Shown here: one piece after another, positions 1 through 8,478 of the stretch
Numbering within the stretch: the first letter of the stretch is position 1
Layout of the letters: every line of letters begins with the position of its first letter
Assembly: GCA_009830035.1 (NCBI GenBank)
Contig: SZZY01000007.1
Span: 124,001-188,000, forward strand
Source: Pantoea sp. Eser
GTDB taxonomy: Bacteria > Pseudomonadota > Gammaproteobacteria > Enterobacterales > Enterobacteriaceae
DNA length: 64,000 bases
Direction: 5' to 3'
Made by a program: the position numbers and the translations under genes
Notes under the pieces: generated by a model
Database searches by the model: none
What the model was told of the DNA's origin: nothing
What the model saw: only the letters and a program-made list of their open reading frames with translations

Positions 1-1
1 T

Positions 2-418
2 GACTGGGCGAAGATTGGCGTGAAAGCCAAGATTGTTACCTATGAGTGGGGCGAATATCTGAAGCGTGCCAAAGCCGGCGAACACCAGACCGTGATGATG
101 GGCTGGACCGGTGATAATGGGGATCCGGATAACTTCCTCGCCACCCTGTTCAGCTGTTCAGCGGCAAAAGACGGCTCTAACTACTCGCGCTGGTGCGATA
201 AATCCTTTGAGGATCAGATTCAGCCAGCACGCGCTACCGCCGATCAGGCCAAGCGCATCGAGTACTACAAGCAGGCACAGGTTGTGATGCATGACCAGGC
301 ACCGGCGCTGATGATCGCGCACTCAACGGTCTACGAACCGGTCAGCAAGAAAGTCTCCGGCTACAAAGTCGATCCGCTTGGCGGACACTACTTTGCCCAG
401 GTAGACATTCAGGAATAA
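2..418 (+). CDS. dppA: Dipeptide-binding protein DppA, C-terminal part
   Basis: This is the last ~138 codons of the periplasmic dipeptide-binding protein (SBP family 5) that feeds the DppBCDF importer; its 5' part lies outside the window. The frame is open from the first bases and ends in TAA. The C-terminal lobe shows family features such as GWTGDNGDPDNFL and the two cysteines of FSCSA and RWCDK, a position where E. coli DppA has a disulphide. The end matches the usual DppA terminus (YKVDPLGGHYF). It is the first gene of dppABCDF. The call is firm; the start and signal peptide cannot be seen. Confidence 0.97.
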   Translation, partial: DWAKIGVKAKIVTYEWGEYLKRAKAGEHQTVMMGWTGDNGDPDNFLATLFSCSAAKDGSNYSRWCDKSFEDQIQPARATADQAKRIEYYKQAQVVMHDQAPALMIAHSTVYEPVSKKVSGYKVDPLGGHYFAQVDIQE

Positions 419-589
419 TTGTTGCCTTTTCCGGGGCGGCCAAGTGTCGCTCCGGCTTTATCTCCCTGTTTTACTGGAAACGGTAGAGGCGCAGCTTGGC
501 TGCGTCGCGGTCGGGCCTACCCCGTCGTCAGATGTAAGCAATAACTACCCTCGCGGCGACGGTCGCGCGGACAAGAGAGAACCCGGATT
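419..589 (+). other. dppA-dppB intergenic region with hairpins
   Basis: This 171-bp gap separates dppA from dppB, while all later dpp junctions are tight. It contains small inverted repeats (CGCAG-cttgg-CTGCG near 490-504) and GC-rich repeats further on. In E. coli a comparable structured spacer lies here and is thought to let dppA be expressed more strongly than the membrane genes. That role is inferred; no protein-coding gene is supported. Confidence 0.5.
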
Positions 590-1609
590 GTGCTGCAGTT
601 CATACTCCGACGTTTGGGCCTTGTCATCCCAACGTTTATCGGTATTACATTACTCACCTTCGCATTTGTTCACATGATCCCCGGCGATCCGGTGCTGATC
701 ATGGCGGGCGAACGCGGTATTTCTCCTGAACGTCACGCGCAGTTAATGGCGCTGTTAGGCCTTGATCAGCCGCTGTGGAAACAGTACCTGAACTACATTA
801 ACGGCGTATTACATGGCGATCTGGGCATTTCACTCAAGAGCCGCATCCCGGTATGGGATGAATTTGTGCCGCGCTTTAAAGCCACGCTGGAACTGGGCGT
901 CTGCGCGATGCTGTTTGCGGTCGCGGTCGGTATCCCGGTTGGGGTGATGGCGGCGGTTAAACGTGGCTCGATCTTCGATCACACCGCGGTCGGCATCTCA
1001 CTGACCGGCTACTCGATGCCGATCTTCTGGTGGGGCATCATGCTGATCATGCTGGTCTCGGTGCAGTTCAACCTGACGCCGGTTTCCGGTCGCGTCGACG
1101 ACACCGTATTCCTCGATGACGCCATGCCGCTAACCGGCTTCATGCTGATCGACACCTTTTTCTGGGGCGAGGCGGGTGATTTCCACGATGCGGTGATGCA
1201 CATGATTTTGCCCGCTATCGTGCTCGGCACCATTCCGCTGGCGGTGATTGTGCGTATGACGCGCTCGGCGATGCTGGAAGTGCTGGGTGAAGATTACATC
1301 CGTACGGCGCGCGCCAAAGGCCTGACGCGGATGCGGGTTATCGTGGTGCATGCGCTGCGTAACGCCATGCTGCCGGTGGTGACCGTCATCGGTCTGCAGG
1401 TCGGGACCTTACTGGCCGGCGCGATCCTGACCGAAACCATCTTCTCGTGGCCGGGTCTGGGGCGCTGGCTGATTGAAGCGCTGCAACGCCGCGATTATCC
1501 GGTGGTGCAGGGCAGCGTGCTGCTGACGGCGGTACTGATTATCCTGGTCAACCTGCTGGTTGATCTGCTGTATGGCGTGGTTAACCCGCGCATACGTCAT
1601 AATAAATAA
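590..1609 (+). CDS. dppB: Dipeptide ABC transporter permease DppB
   Basis: Inner-membrane permease of the dipeptide/heme importer, pairing with DppC and driven by DppD/DppF. At 339 aa it has the E. coli length and starts at a GTG giving MLQFILRRLGLVIPTFIGIT, the conserved N-terminal helix. An EAA-type coupling loop is visible (EDYIRTARAKGL, about residue 220), followed by the conserved NAMLPVVTVIGLQVG helix. Several hydrophobic segments fit a six-helix BPD_transp_1 permease. It is followed 9 bp later by dppC. No lesion is seen. Confidence 0.98.
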   Translation: MLQFILRRLGLVIPTFIGITLLTFAFVHMIPGDPVLIMAGERGISPERHAQLMALLGLDQPLWKQYLNYINGVLHGDLGISLKSRIPVWDEFVPRFKATLELGVCAMLFAVAVGIPVGVMAAVKRGSIFDHTAVGISLTGYSMPIFWWGIMLIMLVSVQFNLTPVSGRVDDTVFLDDAMPLTGFMLIDTFFWGEAGDFHDAVMHMILPAIVLGTIPLAVIVRMTRSAMLEVLGEDYIRTARAKGLTRMRVIVVHALRNAMLPVVTVIGLQVGTLLAGAILTETIFSWPGLGRWLIEALQRRDYPVVQGSVLLTAVLIILVNLLVDLLYGVVNPRIRHNK

Positions 1610-1618
1610 GGGGGCATC

Positions 1619-2521
1619 ATGTCTGTTGTTGATCCCGCCAGCGTAACCGTTGCACTCAAGCCGATGACCCCGTTTCAGGAATTCTGGCACTATTTTAAAC
1701 GCAATAAAGGCGCCGTGGTGGGCCTAGCGTACATCATCATTATGCTGCTGGTGGCGGTGTTCGCCGATCTGCTGGCGCCCCATGCGCCGGCGGAACAGTT
1801 CCGCGATGCGCTGCTGCATCCGCCGGTCTGGCAGGAAGGCGGAAACTGGAGCTACATCTTCGGCACCGATGATGTTGGCCGCGATGTGCTGTCGCGTCTG
1901 GTGTACGGCGCGCGTCTGTCGCTGCTGGTCGGCTGTCTGGTAGTGGTGCTGTCGCTGATTTTTGGGGTGATCTTCGGCCTGCTGGCCGGTTACCTCGGCG
2001 GTGTGGTGGATGCCATCATTATGCGCTTGGCCGATATCATGCTGGCGCTGCCCAGCCTGCTGCTGGCGCTGGTGCTGGTGGCCATTTTCGGTCCCTCGAT
2101 CGTTAACGCTTCTATCGCCCTGACGTTTGTCGCGCTGCCTCACTACATCCGTCTGACCCGTGCCGCGGTTCTGGTAGAAGTGAACCGCGACTACGTGACC
2201 GCCTCCAGCGTCGCCGGGGCCGGGATGCTGCGTCAGATGTTCGTTAATATTCTGCCTAACTGTCTCGCGCCGTTGATTGTTCAGGCGTCGTTAGGTTTCT
2301 CCAGCGCCATTCTGGATATGGCGGCGTTGGGCTTTCTCGGTATGAGTGCGCAACCGCCAACGCCGGAGTGGGGCACCATGCTCTCCGACGTGTTGCAGTA
2401 TGCGCAAAGTGCCTGGTGGGTGGTGACGTTCCCTGGATTAGTCATTCTGCTTACCGTGCTGGCATTTAACCTGATGGGCGATGGTTTGCGTGATGCACTC
2501 GACCCGAAACTCAAGCAGTAA
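1619..2521 (+). CDS. dppC: Dipeptide ABC transporter permease DppC
   Basis: Second permease subunit of the dipeptide importer, 300 aa as in E. coli. It carries the N-terminal helix after FWHYFKRNKGAVVG, the TDDVGRDVLSR motif typical of OppC/DppC proteins, an EAA loop (VNRDYVTASSVAGAG) and the C-terminal MGDGLRDALDPKLKQ. The ATG is preceded by AAGGGGGC, a good ribosome site. It sits between dppB (9-bp gap) and dppD (12-bp gap), so the five genes form one transcription unit. Confidence 0.98.
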   Translation: MSVVDPASVTVALKPMTPFQEFWHYFKRNKGAVVGLAYIIIMLLVAVFADLLAPHAPAEQFRDALLHPPVWQEGGNWSYIFGTDDVGRDVLSRLVYGARLSLLVGCLVVVLSLIFGVIFGLLAGYLGGVVDAIIMRLADIMLALPSLLLALVLVAIFGPSIVNASIALTFVALPHYIRLTRAAVLVEVNRDYVTASSVAGAGMLRQMFVNILPNCLAPLIVQASLGFSSAILDMAALGFLGMSAQPPTPEWGTMLSDVLQYAQSAWWVVTFPGLVILLTVLAFNLMGDGLRDALDPKLKQ

Positions 2522-2533
2522 AGAGGCACCGAG

Positions 2534-3520
2534 ATGGCGTTATTAAATGTAGACAAACTGTCGGTGCATTTCGGCGACGAAAAGGCACCGTTCCGGGCGG
2601 TTGACGGCATCAGTTATCAGGTGGAGCAGGGCCAGGTGGTCGGCATTGTCGGCGAGTCCGGCTCCGGTAAATCGGTCAGCTCGCTGGCGATTATGGGGCT
2701 GATCGATTTCCCGGGCAAAGTGATGGCGGAAAAGCTGGAGTTCAACCAGCGTGACCTGAAACGCATCTCCGAAAAAGAGCGCCGCCAGCTGGTGGGCGCG
2801 GAAGTGGCGATGATTTTCCAGGACCCGATGACCAGCCTCAACCCCTGTTACACCGTGGGCTTCCAGATCATGGAAGCGATCAAAGTGCATCAGGGCGGCA
2901 ACAAGCGCACCCGGCGTCAGCGGGCAATTGACCTGCTGAATCAGGTGGGCATTCCCGATCCGGCGTCGCGACTGGATGTTTATCCGCACCAGCTGTCGGG
3001 CGGGATGAGCCAGCGTGTCACGATCGCTATGGCGATTGCCTGCCGTCCCAAACTGCTGATTGCCGATGAACCAACCACCGCGCTCGACGTGACTATCGAG
3101 GCGCAGGTCATCGAACTGCTGCTGGAGTTACAGCAGCAGGAGAACATGGCGCTGATCCTGATTACCCACGATCTGGCGTTAGTGGCCGAAGCGGCGCACC
3201 ACATTATTGTGATGTATGCCGGTCAGGTGGTGGAGAGCGGCAAAGCGACCGATATCTTTAAGGCGCCGCGTCATCCTTACACCCAGGCGCTGCTGCGTGC
3301 TCTGCCGGAGTTTGCTGCCGATAAAGCCCGTCTGGCCTCGCTGCCGGGTGTGGTACCGGGCAAATACGATCGCCCGGTTGGCTGCCTGCTCAACCCACGC
3401 TGTCCTTATGCCACTGACCATTGTCGTAAGGAAGAACCGGAACTGCGCACCATTCCAGGCCGCCAGTCCAAGTGCCACTATCCGCTGGACGATGCCGGGA
3501 GACCGACTTATGAGTCATGA
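2534..3520 (+). CDS. dppD: Dipeptide ABC transporter ATPase DppD
   Basis: Cytoplasmic ATPase subunit of the dipeptide importer (328 aa; E. coli 327). Walker A is GESGSGKS (about residue 40), the Q-loop region [10 protein letters not shown], the ABC signature LSGGMSQR, Walker [10 protein letters not shown] and the switch histidine in LITHDL. The C-terminal oligopeptide-transporter extension has the cysteine cluster [15 protein letters not shown], which in this family can hold an iron-sulphur cluster. Its 3' end overlaps the dppF start by 11 bp, implying translational coupling. Confidence 0.98.
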   Translation: MALLNVDKLSVHFGDEKAPFRAVDGISYQVEQGQVVGIVGESGSGKSVSSLAIMGLIDFPGKVMAEKLEFNQRDLKRISEKERRQLVGAEVAMIFQDPMTSLNPCYTVGFQIMEAIKVHQGGNKRTRRQRAIDLLNQVGIPDPASRLDVYPHQLSGGMSQRVTIAMAIACRPKLLIADEPTTALDVTIEAQVIELLLELQQQENMALILITHDLALVAEAAHHIIVMYAGQVVESGKATDIFKAPRHPYTQALLRALPEFAADKARLASLPGVVPGKYDRPVGCLLNPRCPYATDHCRKEEPELRTIPGRQSKCHYPLDDAGRPTYES

Positions 3521-4532
3521 AACAACCAAGCATGAGAATTTGTTACAGGCGATCGATCTGAAAAAGCACTACCCGGTGAAGAAAGGGTTGTTTGGTCAGG
3601 AACGTCTGGTGAAAGCGCTGGATGGTGTCTCGTTTAATCTGGAACGCGGCAAAACGCTGGCGGTAGTCGGCGAGTCGGGATGTGGAAAATCCACCCTTGG
3701 TCGCCTGCTGACGATGATTGAAACACCGACCGAAGGGCAGCTTTACTGGCATGGTCAGGATCTGCTGAAGCACGATCCGCAGGCGCAGAAACTGCGTCGT
3801 CAGAAAATCCAGATCGTCTTTCAGAACCCCTACGGCTCACTGAATCCGCGCAAGAAAGTGAGTCAGATTCTGGAAGAGCCGCTGATCATCAACACTACGC
3901 TGACCAAAGCCGAGCGCCGCGAGAAGACGCTGGAGATGATGGCCAAAGTGGGCCTGAAGACCGAGCACTACGACCGCTATCCCCACATTTTCTCCGGGGG
4001 GCAGCGCCAGCGTATTGCGATTGCCCGCGGCCTGATGCTCGATCCGGACGTGCTGATTGCCGATGAGCCGGTTTCAGCGCTCGACGTCTCGGTGCGCGCC
4101 CAGGTGCTGAACCTGATGATGGATCTGCAGCAGGATATGGGACTTTCCTACGTCTTTATCTCGCACGATTTGTCGGTGGTGGAACACATTGCGGATGAAG
4201 TGATGGTGATGTACCTCGGACGCTGCGTTGAGAAGGGCAGTAAAGAGGCGCTTTTTACTAACCCACGCCATCCGTACACCCAGGCTCTGCTGTCGGCCAC
4301 GCCGCGTCTGAATCCGGACGACCGACGTGAGCGGATTAAGCTGACCGGCGAACTGCCGAGTCCGCTCAGTCCGCCACCGGGCTGCGCCTTCAATGCACGC
4401 TGCCGCCGGCGCTTTGGCACCTGCGTTCAGCTGCAACCGAAGCTGAAAAGCTACGGTGGTCAGCAGATCGCCTGTTTCGCCGTCGACCAGGATGAAAATC
4501 AGCCGGTTGGCGCGGCAGAAAAAGTCGGTTAA
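3510..4532 (+). CDS. dppF: Dipeptide ABC transporter ATPase DppF
   Basis: Partner ATPase of DppD. The chosen ATG ([20 protein letters not shown]) lies inside the 3' end of dppD and matches the family N-terminus; the frame is open further upstream, but that part only shadows dppD. Motifs: Walker [11 protein letters not shown]-loop [10 protein letters not shown], signature FSGGQRQR, Walker [12 protein letters not shown] and switch ISHDL. It is 340 aa, slightly longer than E. coli (334) through its C-terminal tail. It is the last gene of dppABCDF and is followed by a strong terminator. Confidence 0.98.
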   Translation: MSHETTKHENLLQAIDLKKHYPVKKGLFGQERLVKALDGVSFNLERGKTLAVVGESGCGKSTLGRLLTMIETPTEGQLYWHGQDLLKHDPQAQKLRRQKIQIVFQNPYGSLNPRKKVSQILEEPLIINTTLTKAERREKTLEMMAKVGLKTEHYDRYPHIFSGGQRQRIAIARGLMLDPDVLIADEPVSALDVSVRAQVLNLMMDLQQDMGLSYVFISHDLSVVEHIADEVMVMYLGRCVEKGSKEALFTNPRHPYTQALLSATPRLNPDDRRERIKLTGELPSPLSPPPGCAFNARCRRRFGTCVQLQPKLKSYGGQQIACFAVDQDENQPVGAAEKVG

Positions 4533-4538
4533 GTGTGG

Positions 4539-4563
4539 AAAGGCGCCTGTGGCGCCTTTTTTA
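4539..4563 (+). terminator. Intrinsic terminator of dppABCDF
   Basis: AAGGCGCC-tgt-GGCGCCTT followed by a T run, six bases after the dppF stop codon. The perfect 8-bp stem with a 3-nt loop and U tract is a textbook Rho-independent terminator. Confidence 0.95.
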
Positions 4564-5033
4564 CTGCCCGTTTCGCTCAGCGCACATCCCGTCGCCTCTT
4601 CCCTTTATCTCTTGCGCATTTTCATTATTCTGATTAATCAATGGCCTGGCCGCTGATATTTGCAGCAGAAACAGGTAAATATCCTCAACGTCTGCGAGGC
4701 ATTTCACGCTGACAGATGCGCGTGAGGTTGCTAGGCAAATTTAGTCAGCGTCGGGGATTAATCTCATCTTATGCCTGCTGGCTGTGCCAGCTGCTCCATG
4801 CGCGCATTCCAGTCGTAGCTTGTTAAAATACTGCTAATCAATTTAACTTAAACCTCACTTATTAATTTCAGGACAAAAGCAGTCGCCATCGCCCTTTTTC
4901 GGTTCTTATCGAATCTTTCTTATTAAATTATTTTATTGAATTCGCTGTTTTTGTAATCAGATTTTTCTCACTGAGTTTAAGTGAATGTGCTACATTCTAG
5001 GAAAATTCCCCCCCTTGTTGCAGGCCATGGTCA
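4564..5033 (+). other. Non-coding region upstream of the cellulose operon
   Basis: 470 bp without a supported gene between the dpp terminator and the bcs remnants. The right half (about 4830-5000) is AT-rich. It holds an inverted repeat TCACT-gagtt-taAGTGA near 4970, a possible -10 box TACATT near 4990 and a C7 run near 5008. It is the probable site of the former bcs promoter. In E. coli the dpp-bcs interval holds further genes, so this is a lineage difference. Confidence 0.45.
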
Positions 5034-5495
5034 ATGAAGAATTACGACGATTTGCAGCGTTTTAAAGAGAAGACGCAAAAACGCTCGACATCGCCTTTAA
5101 AGATATGTCTGGCCAGACGCAGGAAGCGGCGGAACACAGTAAATGGTCATTGATTCGTCAGCTGGCGAGTGATGCCCAGCAACACCCTTGGCGTCGGTCA
5201 GCGTATTGATTTGCCCCAACCTCAGCCGCTGCGTGGTGATGAATTCAGCGCCCCGGCTCCGGCCTCTCTGCCGCGTCAGTCGACCCTCAGTGCGCAACCG
5301 GCAACGGCAGCCCGCGGCTCGATTCTGGACAGTCTGGCGGGCAGTGCAGCCGCAGCGAACGTGACCGCTGAAACCGGATCTTCATCGCTGTTCCCGCCGC
5401 CCTCGCTAAAACCGGCAGAGCCGGTAGCAACGCTGCGCCATGCTGCTGTTCAGCCCGCTGCGGTGACAAACCCACCGACGGAGTTCACCTCGCCT
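5034..5495 (+). pseudogene. bcsO: Remnant of cellulose biosynthesis protein BcsO, fused to bcsQ
   Basis: The ATG at 5034 begins MKNYDDLQRFKEKT, the start of BcsO, a proline-rich accessory protein of type I enterobacterial bcs operons. The reading then needs a shift near 5078 (continuing DIAFKDMSGQTQEAAEHSKW in another frame) and a second near 5190 to reach the proline/alanine-rich stretch IDLPQPQPL onwards. The BcsO C-terminus is missing: the frame runs straight into BcsQ near 5496. Family assignment comes from recalled BcsO sequences; BcsO's biochemical role is not established. The gene is dead as written. Confidence 0.75.
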
Positions 5496-6248
5496 GTGGC
5501 GGCGAACCTGGCCTGGAGTCTGGCGTGTTCCGGTAGCAAAGTTCTGGCAATTGATTTTTATGTGCAGAATGCTCTGCGTCTGCATTTTGGCGTTCCGCTC
5601 CATGACGGGCGCGGATTTGTGGCCCGTTCGGAAGAGCAGGCGGACTGGAGCCAGTCGATTCTGACCACCGGCGGCAATATCTTCGTGCTGCCCTATGGCG
5701 ACGTGACCGAGCCCCAGCGTGAGCGCTTTGAAGAACAGCTGATGAAAGATCCGCATTTTATTCAGCGCGGACTCGACACGGTACTCAATTATCCTGGCCT
5801 GGTGATCGTGGCTGATTTTCCGCCGGGTCTGGGTCCGGCCCTTAAAGCAATGACGGCGCTAGCCGATATGCATTTAGTGGTGATGTTAGCGGATACCGCT
5901 TCGGTCTCATTATTACCGCAGATTGAGGAGAACCGGATGACCGGTAAACCTCTCAACGATAAACAGGGACACTGTTTCGTCCTGAACCAGTGCGATAACC
6001 GTCGCAATATTAATCGTGACGTGACGGCGTTTATGCAACAGCGGCTGGGCGATAATTTACTCGGCGTGGTTCACCGCGACGAAAGCGTGGGTGAAGCGAA
6101 TGCTTCCCAGCAGTCTGTTTATGATTTTAGTCCCGCGTCTGCGGCGGCCTTTGATATTGAACTGATTGCCAAACGTGTCAGCAGCATTCTGAATATCACC
6201 GTCGGCAACGGCGAAGTTCAGGCTCCCATCCGTACTAACCCATATTAA
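5496..6248 (+). pseudogene. bcsQ: BcsQ lacking its N-terminal P-loop
   Basis: From VAANLAWSLACSGSKVLAID to the stop, this is BcsQ, a MinD/ParA-like ATPase needed in other enterics to place the cellulose synthase at the pole. The usual start, with the deviant Walker A (GGVGKTT-type) just before AANLAWSL, is gone; TEFTSP from the bcsO side replaces it. The remaining 250 codons are open, with a conserved C-terminal half (LNQCDNRRNINRDVTAFMQQ). A 359-codon bcsO-bcsQ fusion frame beginning at 5169 could be translated, but it could not bind ATP normally. bcsA follows after 53 bp. Confidence 0.85.
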
Positions 6249-6301
6249 TCACCTGACGTGAACAGGTGATTGAACTAACACAGCTCTTCTCAGGGTGAAT
6301 C

Positions 6302-8312
6302 ATGAGTAAAATCGGGTTTTACCTGCTGCTGGTGCTTGCGCCCGTTGCTGCGGTGATCATCATTACGCCAATGGACAGCCAGAAGCAGTATATTTTCGGC
6401 CTGATTAGCATTGGTTCGATGTTTTATATTGGGTTTCAGCAAAAGCCGCAAAATAACCGTGATGATGGTGGTCCTGTCGGCTTTGATGTCTACCCGTTAT
6501 ATCTGGTGGCGTACTACCGAGACGTTGCATTTTAATTCCGAAGTCGAAGCGATTTTAGGGATTGGCTTATATCTGGCTGATCTTAATTCTCGGCTTTCTG
6601 CAAACCACCTGGCCATTAAAGCGCACCATCGAACCGTTACCGGATGATACCGATCTATGGCCGACGGTGGATATTTACGTTCCTTCTTATAATGAGAGCC
6701 TCGATGTGGTGTGCGACACCGTGCTGGCCGCGCAGTGTATCGACTATCCGCGCGACAAACTGAAAGTCTATCTGCTGGATGACGGCAAGCGCAGCGAGTT
6801 CGCCCGCTTCGCCGCCGATGTGGGCGTAGGCTACATCACCCGTGACGACAACAATCACGTCAAAGCCGGCAACCTCAATCATGCAATGAAAATCACCAAA
6901 GGTGAGCTGATTTGCATTTTTGACTGCGACCACGTCGCGACGCGTACTTTCCTGCAGGCAACGGCAGGCCCGTTCCTGAAAGATCCGAAACTGGCGTTGC
7001 TGCAGACGCCACACTACTTCTACTCGCCCGATCCGTTTGAGCGTAACCTGCGCGCCGCGCGCAGCATCCCGAATGAAGGTTCACTGTTTTACGGCCCGGT
7101 TCAGCAGGGCAACGACAACTGGAATGCCACTTTCTTCTGCGGCTTCTGTGCGGTGATCCGCCGTTCAGCGCTGGAGCAGATTGGTGGATTTGCAGTAGAA
7201 ACCGTGACCGAAGATGCGCATACCGCTCTGAAAATGCAGCGCCTTAGCTGGGGATCGGCGTTTCTGTCCATTCCGCTGGCGACCGGCGACCGGCGACCGG
7301 CGACCGAGCGTCTCGGTCTGCACATTATTCAGCTTACCCGCTGGGCGCGCGGTATGACGCAGATTTTCCGGGTGGATAATCCGCTGTTTGGCCGCGGCCT
7401 GAAGTGGCAGCAGCGCCTGTGTTACCTTAACGCCATGCTGCACTTCCAGTTTGGTCTGCCGCGCGTGGCCTTTCTCATCGCGCCGCTGGCTTACTTGCTG
7501 TTTAATATCAATATTATTCACTCCTTCGCGTCGCTGATCTTTGCGTACGTGCTGCCGCATCTGGTGATCCCGACCATCCTGACGCTGCTGTCGCCGAAGC
7601 ACGGTAAATTCAACGTGACCGATAAAGGCGGGGTGCTGGATCAGGGCTTCTTCGATTTCCATATCGTGCGTCCGCACGTCATTGTGGCACTGCTGCTGGG
7701 CATCGGCATTGTAGCGGGCGTGGTGCGGGCGGTGATGCATGACTATTTTGGCGTCGATCCTTGCGTTATTGCGCTGAACGTCGGATGGGCCATCTTCAGC
7801 CTGATCATTCTGATGGCGGCGATTGCCGTGGCGCGCGAAACCAAACAGGTGCGTAAAACCATCCGTATTGAGGTGCAGATCCCGGCGATCATTCACTACG
7901 CCAGCGGTATTTCGTCATGCACCCTGACCAGCGATCTCTCCATGGGCGGCGCGCAGCTGGATGCGCCAGATAACCGTCATGAATTCGATGAGATTGAAGA
8001 GATCGATCTGCTGCTTAAATCCGGGGCGATCACCATCCCGGTCAGTAAGATTTCTGGCGATGCGGAGACCATCCGTCTGCGTTTTGAGGCGATGCCTCTG
8101 GCGCGCCGTCGTGAGCTGGTGCGGGTAGTGCTGGCACGCGCCGATGCCCGGATTCAGCCGGGGAGTATAAGCAGGATAACCCGCTGATCTCGCTGGGAAC
8201 CATTATTCGTACCGTGTTTAAGCTGTTCTGGCTGACCTGGAAAGGACGCCACGATAAACGTAAAAATGTCGACCCGGTTGCCGCGGCTGCGAAAGAGGAT
8301 GGCGCAGTATGA
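6302..8312 (+). pseudogene. bcsA: Broken cellulose synthase catalytic subunit BcsA
   Basis: BcsA is the inner-membrane GT2 enzyme that polymerizes glucose from UDP-glucose under c-di-GMP control. The start MSKIGFYLLLVLAPVAAVII matches the family. The frame shifts near 6437 (an extra base in GGG), again near 6565 with loss of a few residues, and near 8162, so the tail ending at 8312 is read in a third frame. The core keeps the LLDDG, FDCDH, TEDAH and QLTRW catalytic motifs and the PilZ RKTIR/DLSMGG c-di-GMP motifs. About 30 residues (the conserved RFRY-FW-EIYE interfacial helix) are missing after AYVLPHLV near 7566. It is inactive as written. Confidence 0.9.
7279..7306 (+). repeat. Four tandem GCGACCG repeats inside bcsA
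   Basis: Four perfect head-to-tail 7-bp copies sit where BcsA proteins usually read LAxGLATERLGL just before the QxxRW motif. Here the protein reads LATGDRRPATERLGL, about three residues longer than the family. The repeat most likely arose by slippage in a gene no longer under selection. Confidence 0.85.
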
Positions 8313-8478
8313 AAACCCTGACCCAAACGCTGCTGGTCAGTTCACTGACCGCGGCGCTGTGGCTGACGCCAGCCTGGGCCGAAACGCTATCAGCTGATGA
8401 CTCCAGCAACCCCGCGTCGGTTAACAGCGCGGCACCGACCGTGCAGCCCAATGCGCAAGCGACGCCATCAGCCCAGCC
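8309..8478 (+). pseudogene. bcsB: 5' remnant of bcsB (signal peptide only)
   Basis: ATG overlaps the bcsA stop (ATGA), as expected for bcsB. It encodes a clear Sec signal peptide, MKTLTQTLLVSSLTAALWL followed by TPAWA-ET, and then a Ser/Pro/Ala-rich linker resembling the BcsB N-terminus. Near 8478 the sequence jumps to BcsC repeats in a different frame. The ~700-residue periplasmic body and C-terminal anchor of BcsB, the partner of BcsA, are gone. Assignment to BcsB rather than BcsC rests on position and signal-peptide resemblance. Confidence 0.7.

Noticed and set aside
444..677. 77-codon frame between dppA and dppB
   Set aside because: Runs into dppB in the wrong frame, low-complexity spacer with hairpins, no homology recognized.
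3216..3509. Upstream extension of dppF by 98 codons
   Set aside because: Reads dppD sequence out of frame; the ATG at 3510 matches the family start.
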